This document shows, piece after piece, positions 34,630-45,353 of a DNA stretch of 64,000 nucleotides. Position numbers and translations under genes: made by a program. The notes beneath the pieces were generated by a model that worked only from the letters and a program-made list of their open reading frames with translations, ran no database searches and was not told where the DNA came from. This DNA comes from Linnemannia elongata (lineage: Eukaryota; Mortierellomycota; Mortierellomycetes; Mortierellales; Mortierellaceae), in contig JAXBDG010000004.1 of assembly GCA_036320915.1 (NCBI GenBank), positions 992,001-1,056,000 of the forward strand. Reading direction: 5' to 3'. How positions within the stretch are numbered: the first letter of the stretch is position 1; each line of letters begins with the position of its first letter.

Positions 34630-36642
34630 TTACGCGGCGGCGAGCTGGGCACTCATGATGGCAGCCTCGTCAAGATCATCTCTGACAGTAATATTGAGAC
34701 CCGATCGTCGCAGACACTCCTTGCCCTCCTCGACTTGGTTTCCCTGGAGGCGAACAACAATGGGCACCTTGATCCTGGGTCCCTCCGTCAAGGCCGTGAC
34801 CATCCCCTCAGCAATTGTCAAGCAGGATGCAATTCCGCCAAAGATGTTCACCAAGATCGTCTTCACATTCTTGTCGTCTGTCAGGATTTTGAATGCTTGG
34901 CCGACCTGCTTGGTCGTCACTCCTCCTCCGACATCCAAAAAGTTGGCCGGCGATGCGCCGTGCAGCTTGATAATGTCCATCGTCGCCAACGCCAAACCCG
35001 CTCCATTCACTATCGTGTAACAAAAAATGATTCAATAAAACACAATGCGGTTAGATGCAAGAACTGGGGCAGTAACTGTGAATGAAATACCTAACATTTT
35101 TACCACGACCCTCGTGTGCCTACCGAGACAGCCAATGTTGCCGTCCATGCCGACATAGTTCAGTCCACAGTCCTCAGCCTCGACCTCACGAGGGTTCTCC
35201 TCCGTCGTATCACGCATTGCCTTCAGCTCAGGGTGCTTAAATATCGCATTATCATCAAAAGAGATCTTGGCATCAAAGCATACAACTATCAAAGTAGAAG
35301 GTAATTGAAAGCAACTGTTAGCAATATGTATTCACGGGAAGAAAACATGTAATAGCGAGCAAAACAAAAAAAAATCATCATTTGACGGTACCTTTGTTTT
35401 GAGGTGTCAAACCGAAGGGGTTGATCTCGACCTGAGTAGCATCGACATCCAGGAAGAGTTGGTACAGGTTCTGCATCTGCTCAGAAGCCTCGGCAACAGA
35501 CTTGCCCTGGAATCCGAGCTTCATGGCCATGTCAAGCGTCTGCTTCTCTGTTGGGCCAGTTTCAATATCGACAATAGACTATTCCCATGGTCGACAAACG
35601 GCTCATTGGTCAATGTGATGAACTTGAAGCAATCAATCCCTTTCATCAGCAGCAGAAACTATATATTAAATGCGCATCGTACCTTGAAGATGTGGTCGGG
35701 GTGGGTGGCGGCAACCTGCTCGATATCCATGCCGCCGTCGGGACTTCCGACCATGACGGGCCCACCACTATCGCGGTCCATCAGAATGGCAAAGTAGGTC
35801 TCCTTGGAGATATCCAGAGCCTCGGCAATCATGACCTTGTTAACAATGACTCCATCCTCGCTCGTCTGCTTGGTCTTGAGCTTATAGCCAAGCATCTGCT
35901 TCACCAGCTCTGGCACCTTGGCTGGACTATTATTGTATTAGGGGAAGATAGTCATTGGTGAGCAAAGACCTTTGGGTGCCCATTTTGTCAAACCAAATCA
36001 TGCACCTTGCACAGAATGAAGAGGATACTTACTCTCTGGTCAAATGGACGCCGCTCTTGAGTCCACTCGAGAACTCGCCCTTGCCTCGACCTCCAGCATG
36101 GATTTGGGCCTTAATGACAATCTCGTCCGCCTCTATTGACAAATTTCGAAACAGTGTATGCGGTCAGTATTTCTCTTTCACTGTCTACAACACTCTCATG
36201 CGAGTTCAGTTAGGTGCCTCCCGTCCTTGCATTGTATTCTGCTTCATTTTTCCTACTTGCAGTTTATTTCATCTCTCCACAACTTCTTCCGCAAACATGT
36301 GGGACCATGGCCCGTGAGAGAGTGTTAAACCTTTTTTTCTCACCAGAATAAAATCATCGTGTTCGGCAAAACAATCATGACATAGCTGTCAACTTTTCCC
36401 TTCACATCATCATTATGACTTACTCAAACCCCTGGCGGCGTTCTCTGCCTGTTCAATGGAATCTGCAATGGCAAATCGTTGGACGTTAACGTTGTGCTTG
36501 GCCATTAACTGCTTCGACTGGTATTCGTGCAGGTTCAAGTGGCGCACCTGACTGGCCATCAAGGCCCTGACAGGCATCATCGGAATCTGAAAACCATATT
36601 GGAATTGTGAGAAGTTTAGAAACCAGCCTTTGCAGAATTCTT

Positions 36643-36680
<38 letters not shown>

Positions 36681-36841
36681 CATTCACTGCTGAGGTTTTG
36701 CAATGGCGACACCTTGGAGTCATGGGAACAGGGTGGGAAAAAGGTAGTTAATAGAAAGAAAAATATGCTCACCTGTCGTTGCACAAGGAGCGGCTTTGAC
36801 AGTCCACTGACAGCAATGGTTCTTTTGAATGAGTGCAGCAT
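34630..36841 (-). CDS. LSC2: Succinyl-CoA ligase beta subunit, mitochondrial
   Basis: TCA-cycle enzyme: succinyl-CoA + NDP + Pi to succinate + NTP, matrix heterodimer with the alpha subunit. 434 aa, seven exons on the minus strand: 36773-36841, 36424-36586, 36033-36132, 35683-35926, 35392-35578, 35124-35285 and 34630-35009, all GT-AG and in frame. The N-terminus is a mitochondrial presequence (MLHSFKRT ...). The mature part begins [15 protein letters not shown]-grasp features are [33 protein letters not shown] and EINPFGL. The C-terminal ligase-CoA half has [26 protein letters not shown] and RLQGN. The first intron contains an A27/T27 run. NDP specificity (ADP or GDP) cannot be decided. Confidence 0.95.
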
Positions 36842-37238
36842 GGTCTTTGTTTTTTTTTCTGGTTCTCCGAATAAGTCTTTTTCCTATGTATGGGCGCTTT
36901 GTTGAAAGTGTATGTACAAGTGAGAGAGAGAGTGGGGAGTGTTGTTGCAAGTGAAAAGAAGGAGAAGAAAGGGGGGGGGGACAAAGAGGTTGGTCGCTCG
37001 GAGTAGGGGAAAAAAAGCGAACTGAGGGTGTGGACCAAGGGTCACGAGAGGACTGTGCGGTTGGGAAAAAAAGGCGGACCAAGCAAGCAAACCAAGCGCC
37101 TCCTTTTTCATCTTCTTTCTAATGAATACCACTCGGCATTGGAGCAAGTGTGGGAGAGAAAGTTGGGGTCCGTTCGCGTTTATTGAGTCTAACTTGTGTT
37201 TCTCATCCTACGGCATGTACTGTACTCTCGGCCGACTA
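36842..37238. other. LSC2 promoter and the 3' end of the MCUR1-like gene
   Basis: 397 bp between two minus-strand genes; pyrimidine-rich on the minus strand just before the LSC2 start, as expected for a leader. Confidence 0.5.
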
Positions 37239-38543
37239 TCATGATCGGTGCGAGACAACAAAAGTATCCGGAACCAAGCCATCGTCCGCGTTTTGGGCGT
37301 TGGAGTGGTTGACATAGGGGTCGATGTAGTCGTCTGGTACTTTCTCCTTGCTCGACATGAATATCCTGCTCGTCAAAAGCACAAATGTTGCCGAAATAAA
37401 GATGGCCACTAGCAACAATTGAGGTCAAGCAATAGGTTAATATTAGTACCCCTGCCCATATTCCCGTCATGGTAAGTAATCGAAGTGATTCTGTGATAAG
37501 CACAACTGTCCTGCCAAAGAGCACTTACCCATTCCCTTGCGAGTCGTCTCCCATTTGGCAGCCTCCATCTTGGTCCTCATGTCACCCAACTGTGCCATAT
37601 AGTGGTTACTCATCGACTGGATCCGGATCTCCAATGCCTTTTGCTCCTCCCGCACGTCACTCTTACGGCTGTTCATGTCGATCGCGATATCGTTCTTCAA
37701 GTTGGCAATGTCCTCCCGCAGTTTCTGGTTCAGTGAGTCGATCTCTCGTGAAATAATCTCTGTCCTGATGGCGAGTGCAGCGGCATCATTCTTGCGAAGG
37801 ATCTGAAGCTCTGTCCGGAGTTCTGTCAACGCTGCCTTGAACAAATAGGACTCGTTCTCCAAGTCGCCAGTCGTCAGAATGTTCTTCCTGATCTTGTTCG
37901 TGCTAAGTAGAGTGTCCAAATACCAGGCAAGTATTAGCTGCTGAGTTCATACCCTTGGGATCCTGAAAGCAATTGTCCCTGATCCAATGTAGAAGAGACA
38001 AGATACAAATAAACGTACTGTCCTCCGAGAAGTGCCTTGATACTGCGCATGACAACCTCGGCCTGTCCGCGTTGGAAGCCATTCTTCTCCAGCTTGGTGA
38101 CAATCCTGTTGGTGTTAAAGTTGTGGTTGGTGACAATACCACGTCTGAAGAGCAACGCTGAGAAGCCTTTGGGGTTGCCAAAGAGCTGGGTATAATGAGT
38201 AGGGGAGGAGAGGAGAGGGAATCCTGTGGAGGGTCTAAAGAGTTCAGTCTCGAGGGGGGAGGAGGTGTCGCTCCTGGATGCCTCCGAGCGTTTAGAAGAG
38301 TCTTCTTGGATAGTGTTCGCGCTGGTTGAGGTGTGTTTTTGGCGGGCAATGATGGCATTGGGACATCGCTGCTCCAGGTGTGCCTGTCGGAGGAGACCGG
38401 TAACTCCTACGTGTAAAGGTGCAGGCAGTGTGAAGGATGAGACACTGTTTAGTCCTTTCAACGCGCTCTGGAACAATTGCTGAGGTGCCCTAGGAGGATG
38501 AGTCGACGGTACCTTTGGAGATGAGATGTCTTGAGGATGCCAT
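37239..38543 (-). CDS. Mitochondrial MCUR1/CCDC90/Fmp32-family protein (DUF1640)
   Basis: 320 aa, four exons on the minus strand: 38513-38543, 38019-38406, 37529-37902 and 37239-37408. The first exon gives the start of a presequence (MASSRHLISK). It joins in frame to the next exon, which is open but lacks an ATG, so this short exon is needed. The DUF1640 core starts near FNTNRIVTKLEKNGFQ, runs through a long coiled coil (TELRTELQILRKND ... RTKMEAAKWETTRKGM) and ends in a transmembrane helix (VAIFISATFVLLTSRIF), then a short acidic tail. Family members sit in the inner mitochondrial membrane and have been linked to calcium-uniporter regulation and cytochrome oxidase or proline metabolism. Which of these applies here is unknown. 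Confidence 0.85.
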
Positions 38544-38876
38544 ATTAAAGCTGTCCGTCTGCTTGTCTGTCTGTCTAGATGTCGATACGGCTCAGGCACG
38601 GGCTGTCGACTGGTGTTGGGAAGTGTGAGTGTGAGGTGTGGGAAAAGTGGTCTCCTTCTTATCCTTGCGGTTCAGCTTGTTCAGTTTCCTCGGCGTGGTG
38701 GAGTAGAGGTGAAGTAGTCACATCGGATGCAAAGCCACCTGTTTATCCTGGTTAGTCCCTTGTGCTTCGGGGACAGCAAGAGAGCGAAATATTGCCACTG
38801 ATCACCTAGAGACTACTTCTTCTCCGCCTCTTGCTTCGAATCCTCCTCTCCCATCAACAACCATCAACTACCGACA
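38544..38876. promoter_or_regulatory. 333-bp divergent promoter, MCUR1-like and bL19m
   Basis: Two start codons diverge 333 bp apart and both products are mitochondrial. This suggests, but does not prove, co-regulation. No TATA box is obvious. Confidence 0.5.
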
Positions 38877-39581
38877 ATGTTCTCATTCACAAGGACACTC
38901 GGCGCTCGCTTGTCCGGCGTCACCGCAAGATTCGCCTCCACAGCCGCCAATGGTAAAATACACAGCAGGATTCAATCATTCTCCGAAAACGAGAAGGAAT
39001 GAGTATTTCAGGAACAGGAAAGGCAACGCCCCTGATCTACCTGGAGACTAACGACGTTGCCGAATACTTGTATATATAACTTAGCCGCCAAGCCATCATA
39101 CAAAGCACCAGCATCTGTCACAGTACCAACTCAGTTTAAACCCAACACCAAGGGACAGGGATTGATGCAGCTTATCGCCAAGGAGGAGGTCAAGCGTATG
39201 GGCGCCGACGGGCGCTCGAAACTTTTCAACAAGTCCCACCCCGACTGCCTCCGTCCCGGCGATGTTGTCCTTGTCGAGACCCTTAATTCGATGTCGGCGG
39301 ACAAGACCAGCACATTCGTCGGCGTTCTCATTGCTATGGATCGCAGGGGTCTTCACAGCAACTTTACCGTCCGCAATGTTGTGTTGAAGGTCGGCGTCGA
39401 GATGAAATATATGCTCTACTCGCCTATGATCAAGTCAGTCAGGATCATGAAGCGCGGAGAGGGATTCAGGAGGGCGAAGCTTTTCTACTTGCGTGACAAC
39501 CCAGGCCGTGCCTTCCGTCTGGAGGGTTTGGTCAAGCAGGACAAGGCAGCTCAGGCCAAGAAGGCGGCCAAGTCGGCATAA
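38877..39581 (+). CDS. Mitochondrial ribosomal protein bL19m
   Basis: Large-subunit ribosomal protein, 190 aa, two exons: 38877-38952 and 39085-39581. The first exon encodes a presequence (MFSFTRTLGARL ...). The core has the L19 SH3-like barrel: RPGDVVLVE, ADKTSTFVGVLIAMDRRG, FTVRNVV, GVEMKYMLYSPMIKSV and the RRAKLFYLRD signature near the C-terminus. A short Lys/Ala tail follows. Confidence 0.93.
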
Positions 39582-40010
39582 TTTTTGCATGGAGAGAAGC
39601 ACGAACATAGACGTTTCAGGAACATATCCGCAATACACATTATTATCATTACCAAACAACACACAGCGTCTTCGATGCAGCAATCTCGACAAAGGTCACT
39701 TTGGCCTTTGCTTTCGATGTAGTGTGTCTATCTGACCTTCCCTGTCTGTCTGTCGTTTGTCCCTGAGAAGGCTCGAAATCGAAGAGACAGGAGTGTGACG
39801 TGCTTTGGGCAGGAGAGCATGGATGGGTCTCCTTTTCTCTTCGCTCACTTTTTGACGTCTGTTCACGCGCACGTCTTCAGGCCGACACTCACGCTCTCTC
39901 TTCTCCTCCTCCCTTCCCCCCCCCCCCCCCCCCCCCCCCTTCTCGCTCTCACTTTACTCTTCCTTAACTCGCTCCACTCTACCATCACACTTCAACAAGT
40001 AACATTGCAA
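39582..40010. other. Spacer with the VMA13 promoter
   Basis: 429 bp between same-strand genes; contains a C24 run (39916-39939) 71 bp before the VMA13 start codon. Confidence 0.55.
39916..39939 (+). repeat. C24 homopolymer
   Basis: Uninterrupted C run in the leader or promoter of VMA13. Its length should be verified, as such runs are error-prone. Confidence 0.85.
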
Positions 40011-42274
40011 ATGGTCATTCAGAACAAAGACGCCGTCGCAGAGGTGCCTCTCGCCCTCGTATCCAACCCTTACCTTGACGAACTCACTGCAGGCCTGAGA
40101 GCACGTCCCATTCCGTGGGAGGTACTACTTTACGCTCATTTTTACTCACGCTTCTACAAGAAAGAATGTTCATTCCCCATGTTCCCACTGTCGACTTTGG
40201 TTCTGGAATCACTGCACCTCTCAAAAGGTTAAACCGACTGTTTGTGGTTCTTATGATACTCAACGAATACTTTGCACACCATGCCCTTGCTTCGCTGGGT
40301 TCCTAATAGGGTTACCAAAGAGCCACTCTTATCACCCAGACGGAGCTGAACTACATCAAAGCGGTAGAAAAGAAGACTGGAGAAGATCTCTCACGCGTTG
40401 TCGACAACGTAAGAAGCATCAATTGCTCGAACTGTTGGGTCTCAATTGCTCTCTTTTTCCTACAAAATGAACCACGCATTGACAGTACCTTGATACTCGC
40501 ATTCGTAGGAAGGGCCGGTTTATGCGGATTTGTTTGTCAGTCTCCTCCAAAAGCTCGTTCGTGTCGACACTATTCAGTCGATCCTCATCCTGATTGACGA
40601 TCTACTCTTGGGTAAATATGCAATTTTACTGGTACTGTTCCCTACCTTCTATCGCTCTACAGTGCGCCTTACCCTCTCTTCCTCTTGGACTTCTTTACGA
40701 TAGATCATGAGGAGCGGGCGACATACTTTCTCGACCTGGCCAAAAAAGACCCTAGCCTCCCTTACGCACCTTTGTTAAAGTAAGGATCAAAACTGAGTGA
40801 GAGAGAAACTATGCAAGGGTGAAGTCTATCTGAGTTGATCACGTATCATGCTTCAGTTAATTTGACGCTGACCCAAGGGACGTACTGTCAATAATAATAG
40901 GTGCCTGAGAAGTGAGGATGACTTTGTGCCATTGAAGGCAAGTAAGATCTTGACTACGATTCTGTGTGCTAGCCCAAAGCCAAGCACGGAGGCTGCAGAG
41001 GAGCTCTTCCGCTGGACCACCGCTCAGCTTCAGAGCAACAACCCCGCAGTGGTTGACTTGGCCGTCCAGGTGCTCGAGTCAGTTCTTCGACAGAGGGCAG
41101 TCAGACCCATCTACTGGAACTCGCCTCACGCTATGGACGCTCTTGTCAAGATATTGAAGACTGAAGCACCTACCCCTCAGATGCAGTATCAGGTCATCTA
41201 CTGTTTCTGGATCTTGACATTTGATACAGAGATTGCTCAAGAATTGAACAGGTATTGAAAGGTTAAGGACAAGATCCCAAGATGCCATCTGTTCCATAGC
41301 AGGAAATTGAACCTAGAGCCGTCATTTTCTTACCTTTGAACTACCGCGTTACTTTTCCCATGACTCTGCATAGGAGATACGATGTTATCCCTCCGTTGGT
41401 CGAGATTGCAAAGTCGGCTATCAAGGAGAAGGTCATCCGTGTCATCATATCCACCCTGAGAGTAAGGCCATGGCTGCAACGTGGATTCTTTGATATTTTT
41501 ACATGCAGCCTACATTTCGACGCTAACTTCGAGGCCAATACTCCCTGTGTGTGATGAAAATGTGACGAATCTTAGAACTTGGTCGAGAAGGCACCCGAGG
41601 CAAACTTGGCCGCCATGGCTGCCGTCAAGCTTTTGACCTTCACAGAGAACTTGTCAACGCGAAAGTGGTCTGACGGTGAGATTCTCGAAGATGTGAACTA
41701 CCTCAAGGCAGAGCTGGAAGAAAATTTTCAAACCCTGACGTGAGTATTAATCCGCAATATCACGTAAGAACATATCCTTGGCCAATTCTTTTCTTTTCGT
41801 CTCCGATGCTCAACCTTGTCTATATCTTGCGTATAGAACTTTCGAGGTTTATCAGGCGGAGTTGTTGTCTGGAAGACTTATCTGGTCGCCACCTCATCAA
41901 TCGGATCTTTTCTGGACAAAGAACTGGCGTGAGCTCAAGAAGGAGAACTATGCTCTTTTGAGGATCCTTGCTCGACTTCTCAGTACTGCAAGCGATCCTG
42001 TTGTCTTGTCTGTCGCCGCCAACGACATTGGACAATACGTCAAGCGTGATCCCAGCAGCAAAAAGTACGTTACCTCTCATTAAGACATGTTGAACGTGTT
42101 ATTGCTGTTCATTCGTTAACCTTCATCCCAATTGATCTCTGTGTCGATAGGTTCTTGCAGGAGCTGGGTGTCAAACAGAGGATCATGGAGCTCATGTCAC
42201 ACCCTGACCAGGATGTTCGCTACAACAGTGTCAATGCCAGTTGGTCCCTGATTGGAGGCAGTGGGCGTGTTTAG
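40011..42274 (+). CDS. VMA13: V-type ATPase subunit H
   Basis: Regulatory subunit of the V1 sector, needed for ATPase activity and for silencing free V1. 447 aa in nine exons: 40011-40121, 40310-40408, 40509-40611, 40704-40779, 40901-41251, 41374-41461, 41576-41739, 41837-42064 and 42151-42274, all GT-AG and frame-consistent. The N-terminal domain is all-helical with HEAT/ARM repeats (NYIKAVEKKTGED, VYADLFVSLLQKLV, QMQYQVIYCFWILTF). The C-terminal domain is recognised from SPPHQSDLFWTKNWRELKKENY, then DIGQYVKRDP and VKQRIMELMSHPDQDVRYNS, which are very characteristic of the family. No anomalies. Confidence 0.95.
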
Positions 42275-42391
42275 GATGTTGACAGACTTCGCCGAAGTAG
42301 GAAGAGAACGCTTTCGACAGAAATAAATAAGGTATCCATGGATTTATTGAAAGTATATTGAAAGAGTTGAGACGTAGTGCGAAGGGTGGAC

Positions 42392-42685
42392 CTAGATGCT
42401 ACGTTGGACGTTGCCGATGGCATCGTTGACTTCACCCTTGGCGTACATGGTCTTGTCTCCGGTGAGCGAGCCGACCTTCTTTTGGGCTTGAGCTTCAACT
42501 TTGTGGCCGTGACCCTGGATGTGGGTCTTGGCGGCGGATTCTCTGAGGGCGTTGTCGGCTTGGGTCTTTTGGACGACTCCGCTGGCGACCATGTCCGGAG
42601 AGCCAAGCTTCTCGCCAAGGACTTGCTTGGCGCTGCCCATATAGGAACTCATGGTGTTTGCAATCTTTTCGGTGATACTCGACAT
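42392..42685 (-). CDS. CsbD-like small stress protein
   Basis: 97 aa, single exon. Short Gly/Ala/Lys-rich segments of the CsbD type (MGSAKQVLGEKLGS, GHGHKVEAQAQKKVGS, DKTMYAKGEVNDAIG) are arranged as loose repeats. Fungal relatives are stress-induced and some are annotated as binding mismatched or cruciform DNA. I would not transfer that activity. The start at 42685 follows a 10-bp repeat in the leader. An upstream in-frame frame is only translated repeat and leader. Convergent with VMA13 (117 bp between stops). Confidence 0.75.
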   Translation of the reverse strand: MSSITEKIANTMSSYMGSAKQVLGEKLGSPDMVASGVVQKTQADNALRESAAKTHIQGHGHKVEAQAQKKVGSLTGDKTMYAKGEVNDAIGNVQRSI

Positions 42686-42756
42686 TGTGGAGGTTGGTTG
42701 GAGGAGGTTGGATGGAGGAGGTTGGAGGAGGTTGGAGGAGGTTGGAGGAGGTTGTG
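42686..42756 (-). repeat. 10-bp repeat in the CsbD-like leader
   Basis: About six copies of a GGAGGTTGGA-type unit (plus strand). As leader sequence on the minus strand it reads CTCCTCCAAC, placed immediately before the start codon. The repeat units nearest the ATG are less regular. Confidence 0.9.
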
Positions 42757-42814
42757 TGAGAAAGGGAAAGGTAAAGTGGTGAAGTTGTGAAGAAAAAAGT
42801 GAAAAAAGTGATGG

Positions 42815-42829
42815 ATTATATACATATAA
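42815..42829 (-). promoter_or_regulatory. TATA-like box of the CsbD-like gene
   Basis: Minus strand reads TATATGTATATAA about 130-145 nt upstream of the start codon. Assignment is by position. Confidence 0.5.
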
Positions 42830-43058
42830 GACGGTTGGCGAGCGTATCATGATGACCGAAGAACACGGGCCACGGACCAGGGGCTCAAAGATTGGGGCTC
42901 CCTTAACTTGCTGTTTGTGGAAGTTGATTTCATTGTGCATTCAACTGTAGCCCTTAATACCACTAGTGTTACTCTCTGAAGAGCCTTTTGTTGATCTCTG
43001 TTTGCTTTTGCATCAATCAAACCTCCTCTCTTCAAGAAAACGCTCGACTTCAGTAACC

Positions 43059-45090
43059 ATGGACAGTGTGCTCGGTACGACAACAGGAAAACTGCTTGCA
43101 TGGACGAATACACTACCCAATCTTAAACAATCAAGCGAAAAGACACTTCGGCGACATCGCAAATACGAAGTTAACATCTTTCTTCTCTTTCATAACTACC
43201 TGGGGAAATCAACAAATAGAGACTCAACGTCGCCTCCATGAGGAGATTGATCGCCTGGAGCAAGCCGTCGTCGACCAGTTTATGCTCAATCCCAAAACTG
43301 TAAGTTTCTATTCTCGTGTTTTGCTTCAGGTTTACTTTCTTCCTCCGAATGAACGCTGCTTGACGAGGAAGTGTGAACTCATACATTTTTGCGTTCTGTG
43401 GAACTCCAAACTTAGCTCAAGGAACATCTGTTGCAGGAACATACAGTGAATGGCTACTGGGACCGGATCAGCGCCAGGAGTGCGGATCTCGCAACAATTT
43501 ACAAAGACGACGACGAGTAGGTGGCCCCACCTTCTTCCTAGCAGTTGCGTCACTTTGCAAGGTCAGAAACACTCTCTAGGATTACTTACAGCGCCTCCGA
43601 TCTTTTTTTGAATTATTGGTAGGAGCCGGAAGAAGGAGATGGATGCCATCTCTGGAGCAAACGAGTTTGGAGAGTTTTACAACCGTCTCAAGAAGATCAA
43701 GGACTATCACAGGAAATACCCCAACGAGGCAGTCGAGCCCATGGAGATGGAGTTCATGGATCAACAGCCCACTGAGGAAAAGATAAGCGCATTGGACGAC
43801 ATGTTCTCTGGCGAGGAAGCAGGAGGACGGTACCTGGATCTGCACGAGGTCCATGAACATTATATGAACCTGAAGAGTCTCAAGCGGACAAACTACCTTG
43901 GATACCTCTCAGAGTTTACATTGTTTGAGGAAATTGAGCGGAAAGACAAGAACGCGGACTATCAGAGGTAAATGACCGACACGGTGCGCGCGCGCTGCGG
44001 GGTGCCCTTAAGTTTGTAATTACAGGACAATTCAGAGGTGTTGACACGTAATTATGTCCTTACAACACGATAGGTATCTGGATGCACTTAGCACGTACTT
44101 GGAGGGCTATTTGAAGCGGATCAAACCACTGACAAACATCGGAAAGATCAAGGAGGAGGGTCGTCAAGAGTTTGATAAAAAGTGGGAGGAAGGGTCGTTG
44201 CCCGGATGGCCCAAGCAGGAACAGGACGCCGCTCCTACGACAGACCTTTTCTGCATTGCCTGTAAAAAGCAGTACTCCAAGGACACTGTTTACAACGCAC
44301 ATTTGACAAGCAAAAAACATATCAAGGCAGCAGCACAACTGGCAGCGAACGGAGGCAGTAGCAACCCCAGCGATCAGGAGAACGTGGCCGAGGCTCAGTC
44401 CAAGGCATTGGCGGAAAAGGCCAAGCCAGAGCAGGATGCTGCCTGGTCCGAGTTCTTAATCCAAAAGTACGCCGAGATTTTGAAGACGCAGATCGAGGAC
44501 ACCAAGGAGAATGTCGAACGTCGCCAGACCCTGACTGGCCGTGAGCGTGATGTAAGTTGAAGCTTTCACTTTAATATCTATGTTGAATGTGATGTTGGTG
44601 ATTTTATGTTCTTCGATCTAACCCTCTGATACATTTTCAATTGCAATTGTTATAGTTGGAGCTGGAGACGGATCAGATTGAGTTAGAGGACTCTGATTCG
44701 GACGACGAGGAAAAGATCTACAACCCATTGAAGCTGCCACTAGGCTGGGACGGCAAGCCTATCCCATACTGGCTGTTCAAGCTGCACGGGTTGGGCGTCG
44801 AGTACTCGTGCGAGATTTGTGGAAACCACGTCTACAAGGGTCGCAAGGCATTCGACAAACACTTCCAGGAATGGCGCCATGCTCACGGAATGCGATGCCT
44901 GGGTATCCCCAACACGCGTCAGTTTCATGAGATTGTCGGGATCGAAGATGCACTTGCACTGTGGAAGAAAATCAAGGGCACCAAGCCTGAGGGGGCGAAG
45001 AAGGACCAGATCGAGGAGTTTGAGGACAGCGAAGGAAACGTCTTTAATAAGAAGACGTATGAGGATCTCAAGCGCCAAGGACTTATTTAA
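43059..45090 (+). CDS. SF3A3: Splicing factor 3A subunit 3 (SF3a60, yeast Prp9)
   Basis: Component of U2 snRNP needed for pre-spliceosome assembly. 484 aa (human 501) in six exons: 43059-43074, 43220-43299, 43416-43516, 43623-43967, 44074-44551 and 44656-45090. The first coding exon is 16 nt (MDSVL plus one base). Family landmarks are ETQRRLHEE, FYNRLKKIKDYHRKYP, a matrin/U1-type C2H2 finger (CIACKKQYSK ... HLTSKKH, about 241-263) and NPLKLPLGWDGKPIPYWLFK. The C-terminal finger CEICGNHVYKGRKAFDKHF ... WRHAHGMRCLGIPN (about 392-426) follows. All junctions are GT-AG and in frame. Confidence 0.96.
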
Positions 45091-45268
45091 CTTCATCTCA
45101 CTTGTGGGTTCTTTGTTCCCCAATGCTGTTCGCGACAAGAATTAAAACCCCCATCTTCGGGAAAAGTGGTGTGTGTGCCTGCCTGTGCGCCAGATGTGTG
45201 TCAGAGTGGCTTTTTTAAGATTGATGTGCCAGGAACCAAAGCATCCTTTTTCAATCTGCACACGCCCT

Positions 45269-45270
<2 letters not shown>

Positions 45271-45309
<39 letters not shown>
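45271..45309 (+). repeat. T39 homopolymer upstream of KGD4
   Basis: Uninterrupted run of 39 T ending 44 bp before the KGD4 start codon, inside its promoter or leader. Confidence 0.85.
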
Positions 45310-45310
<1 letters not shown>

Positions 45311-45353
45311 GTTCGCACTCATTCTTAAAACAAAAACACAACCTCCAAAAAAA

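Noticed and set aside
42275..42391. Possible overlap of VMA13 and CsbD-like transcripts
   Set aside because: 117-bp spacing makes 3' UTR overlap likely, but such convergence is ordinary in compact fungal loci.
42686..42940. Extended N-terminus of the CsbD-like protein
   Set aside because: Consists of translated leader repeat (LLQPPPSN-type) and promoter; the compact 97-aa form fits the family.
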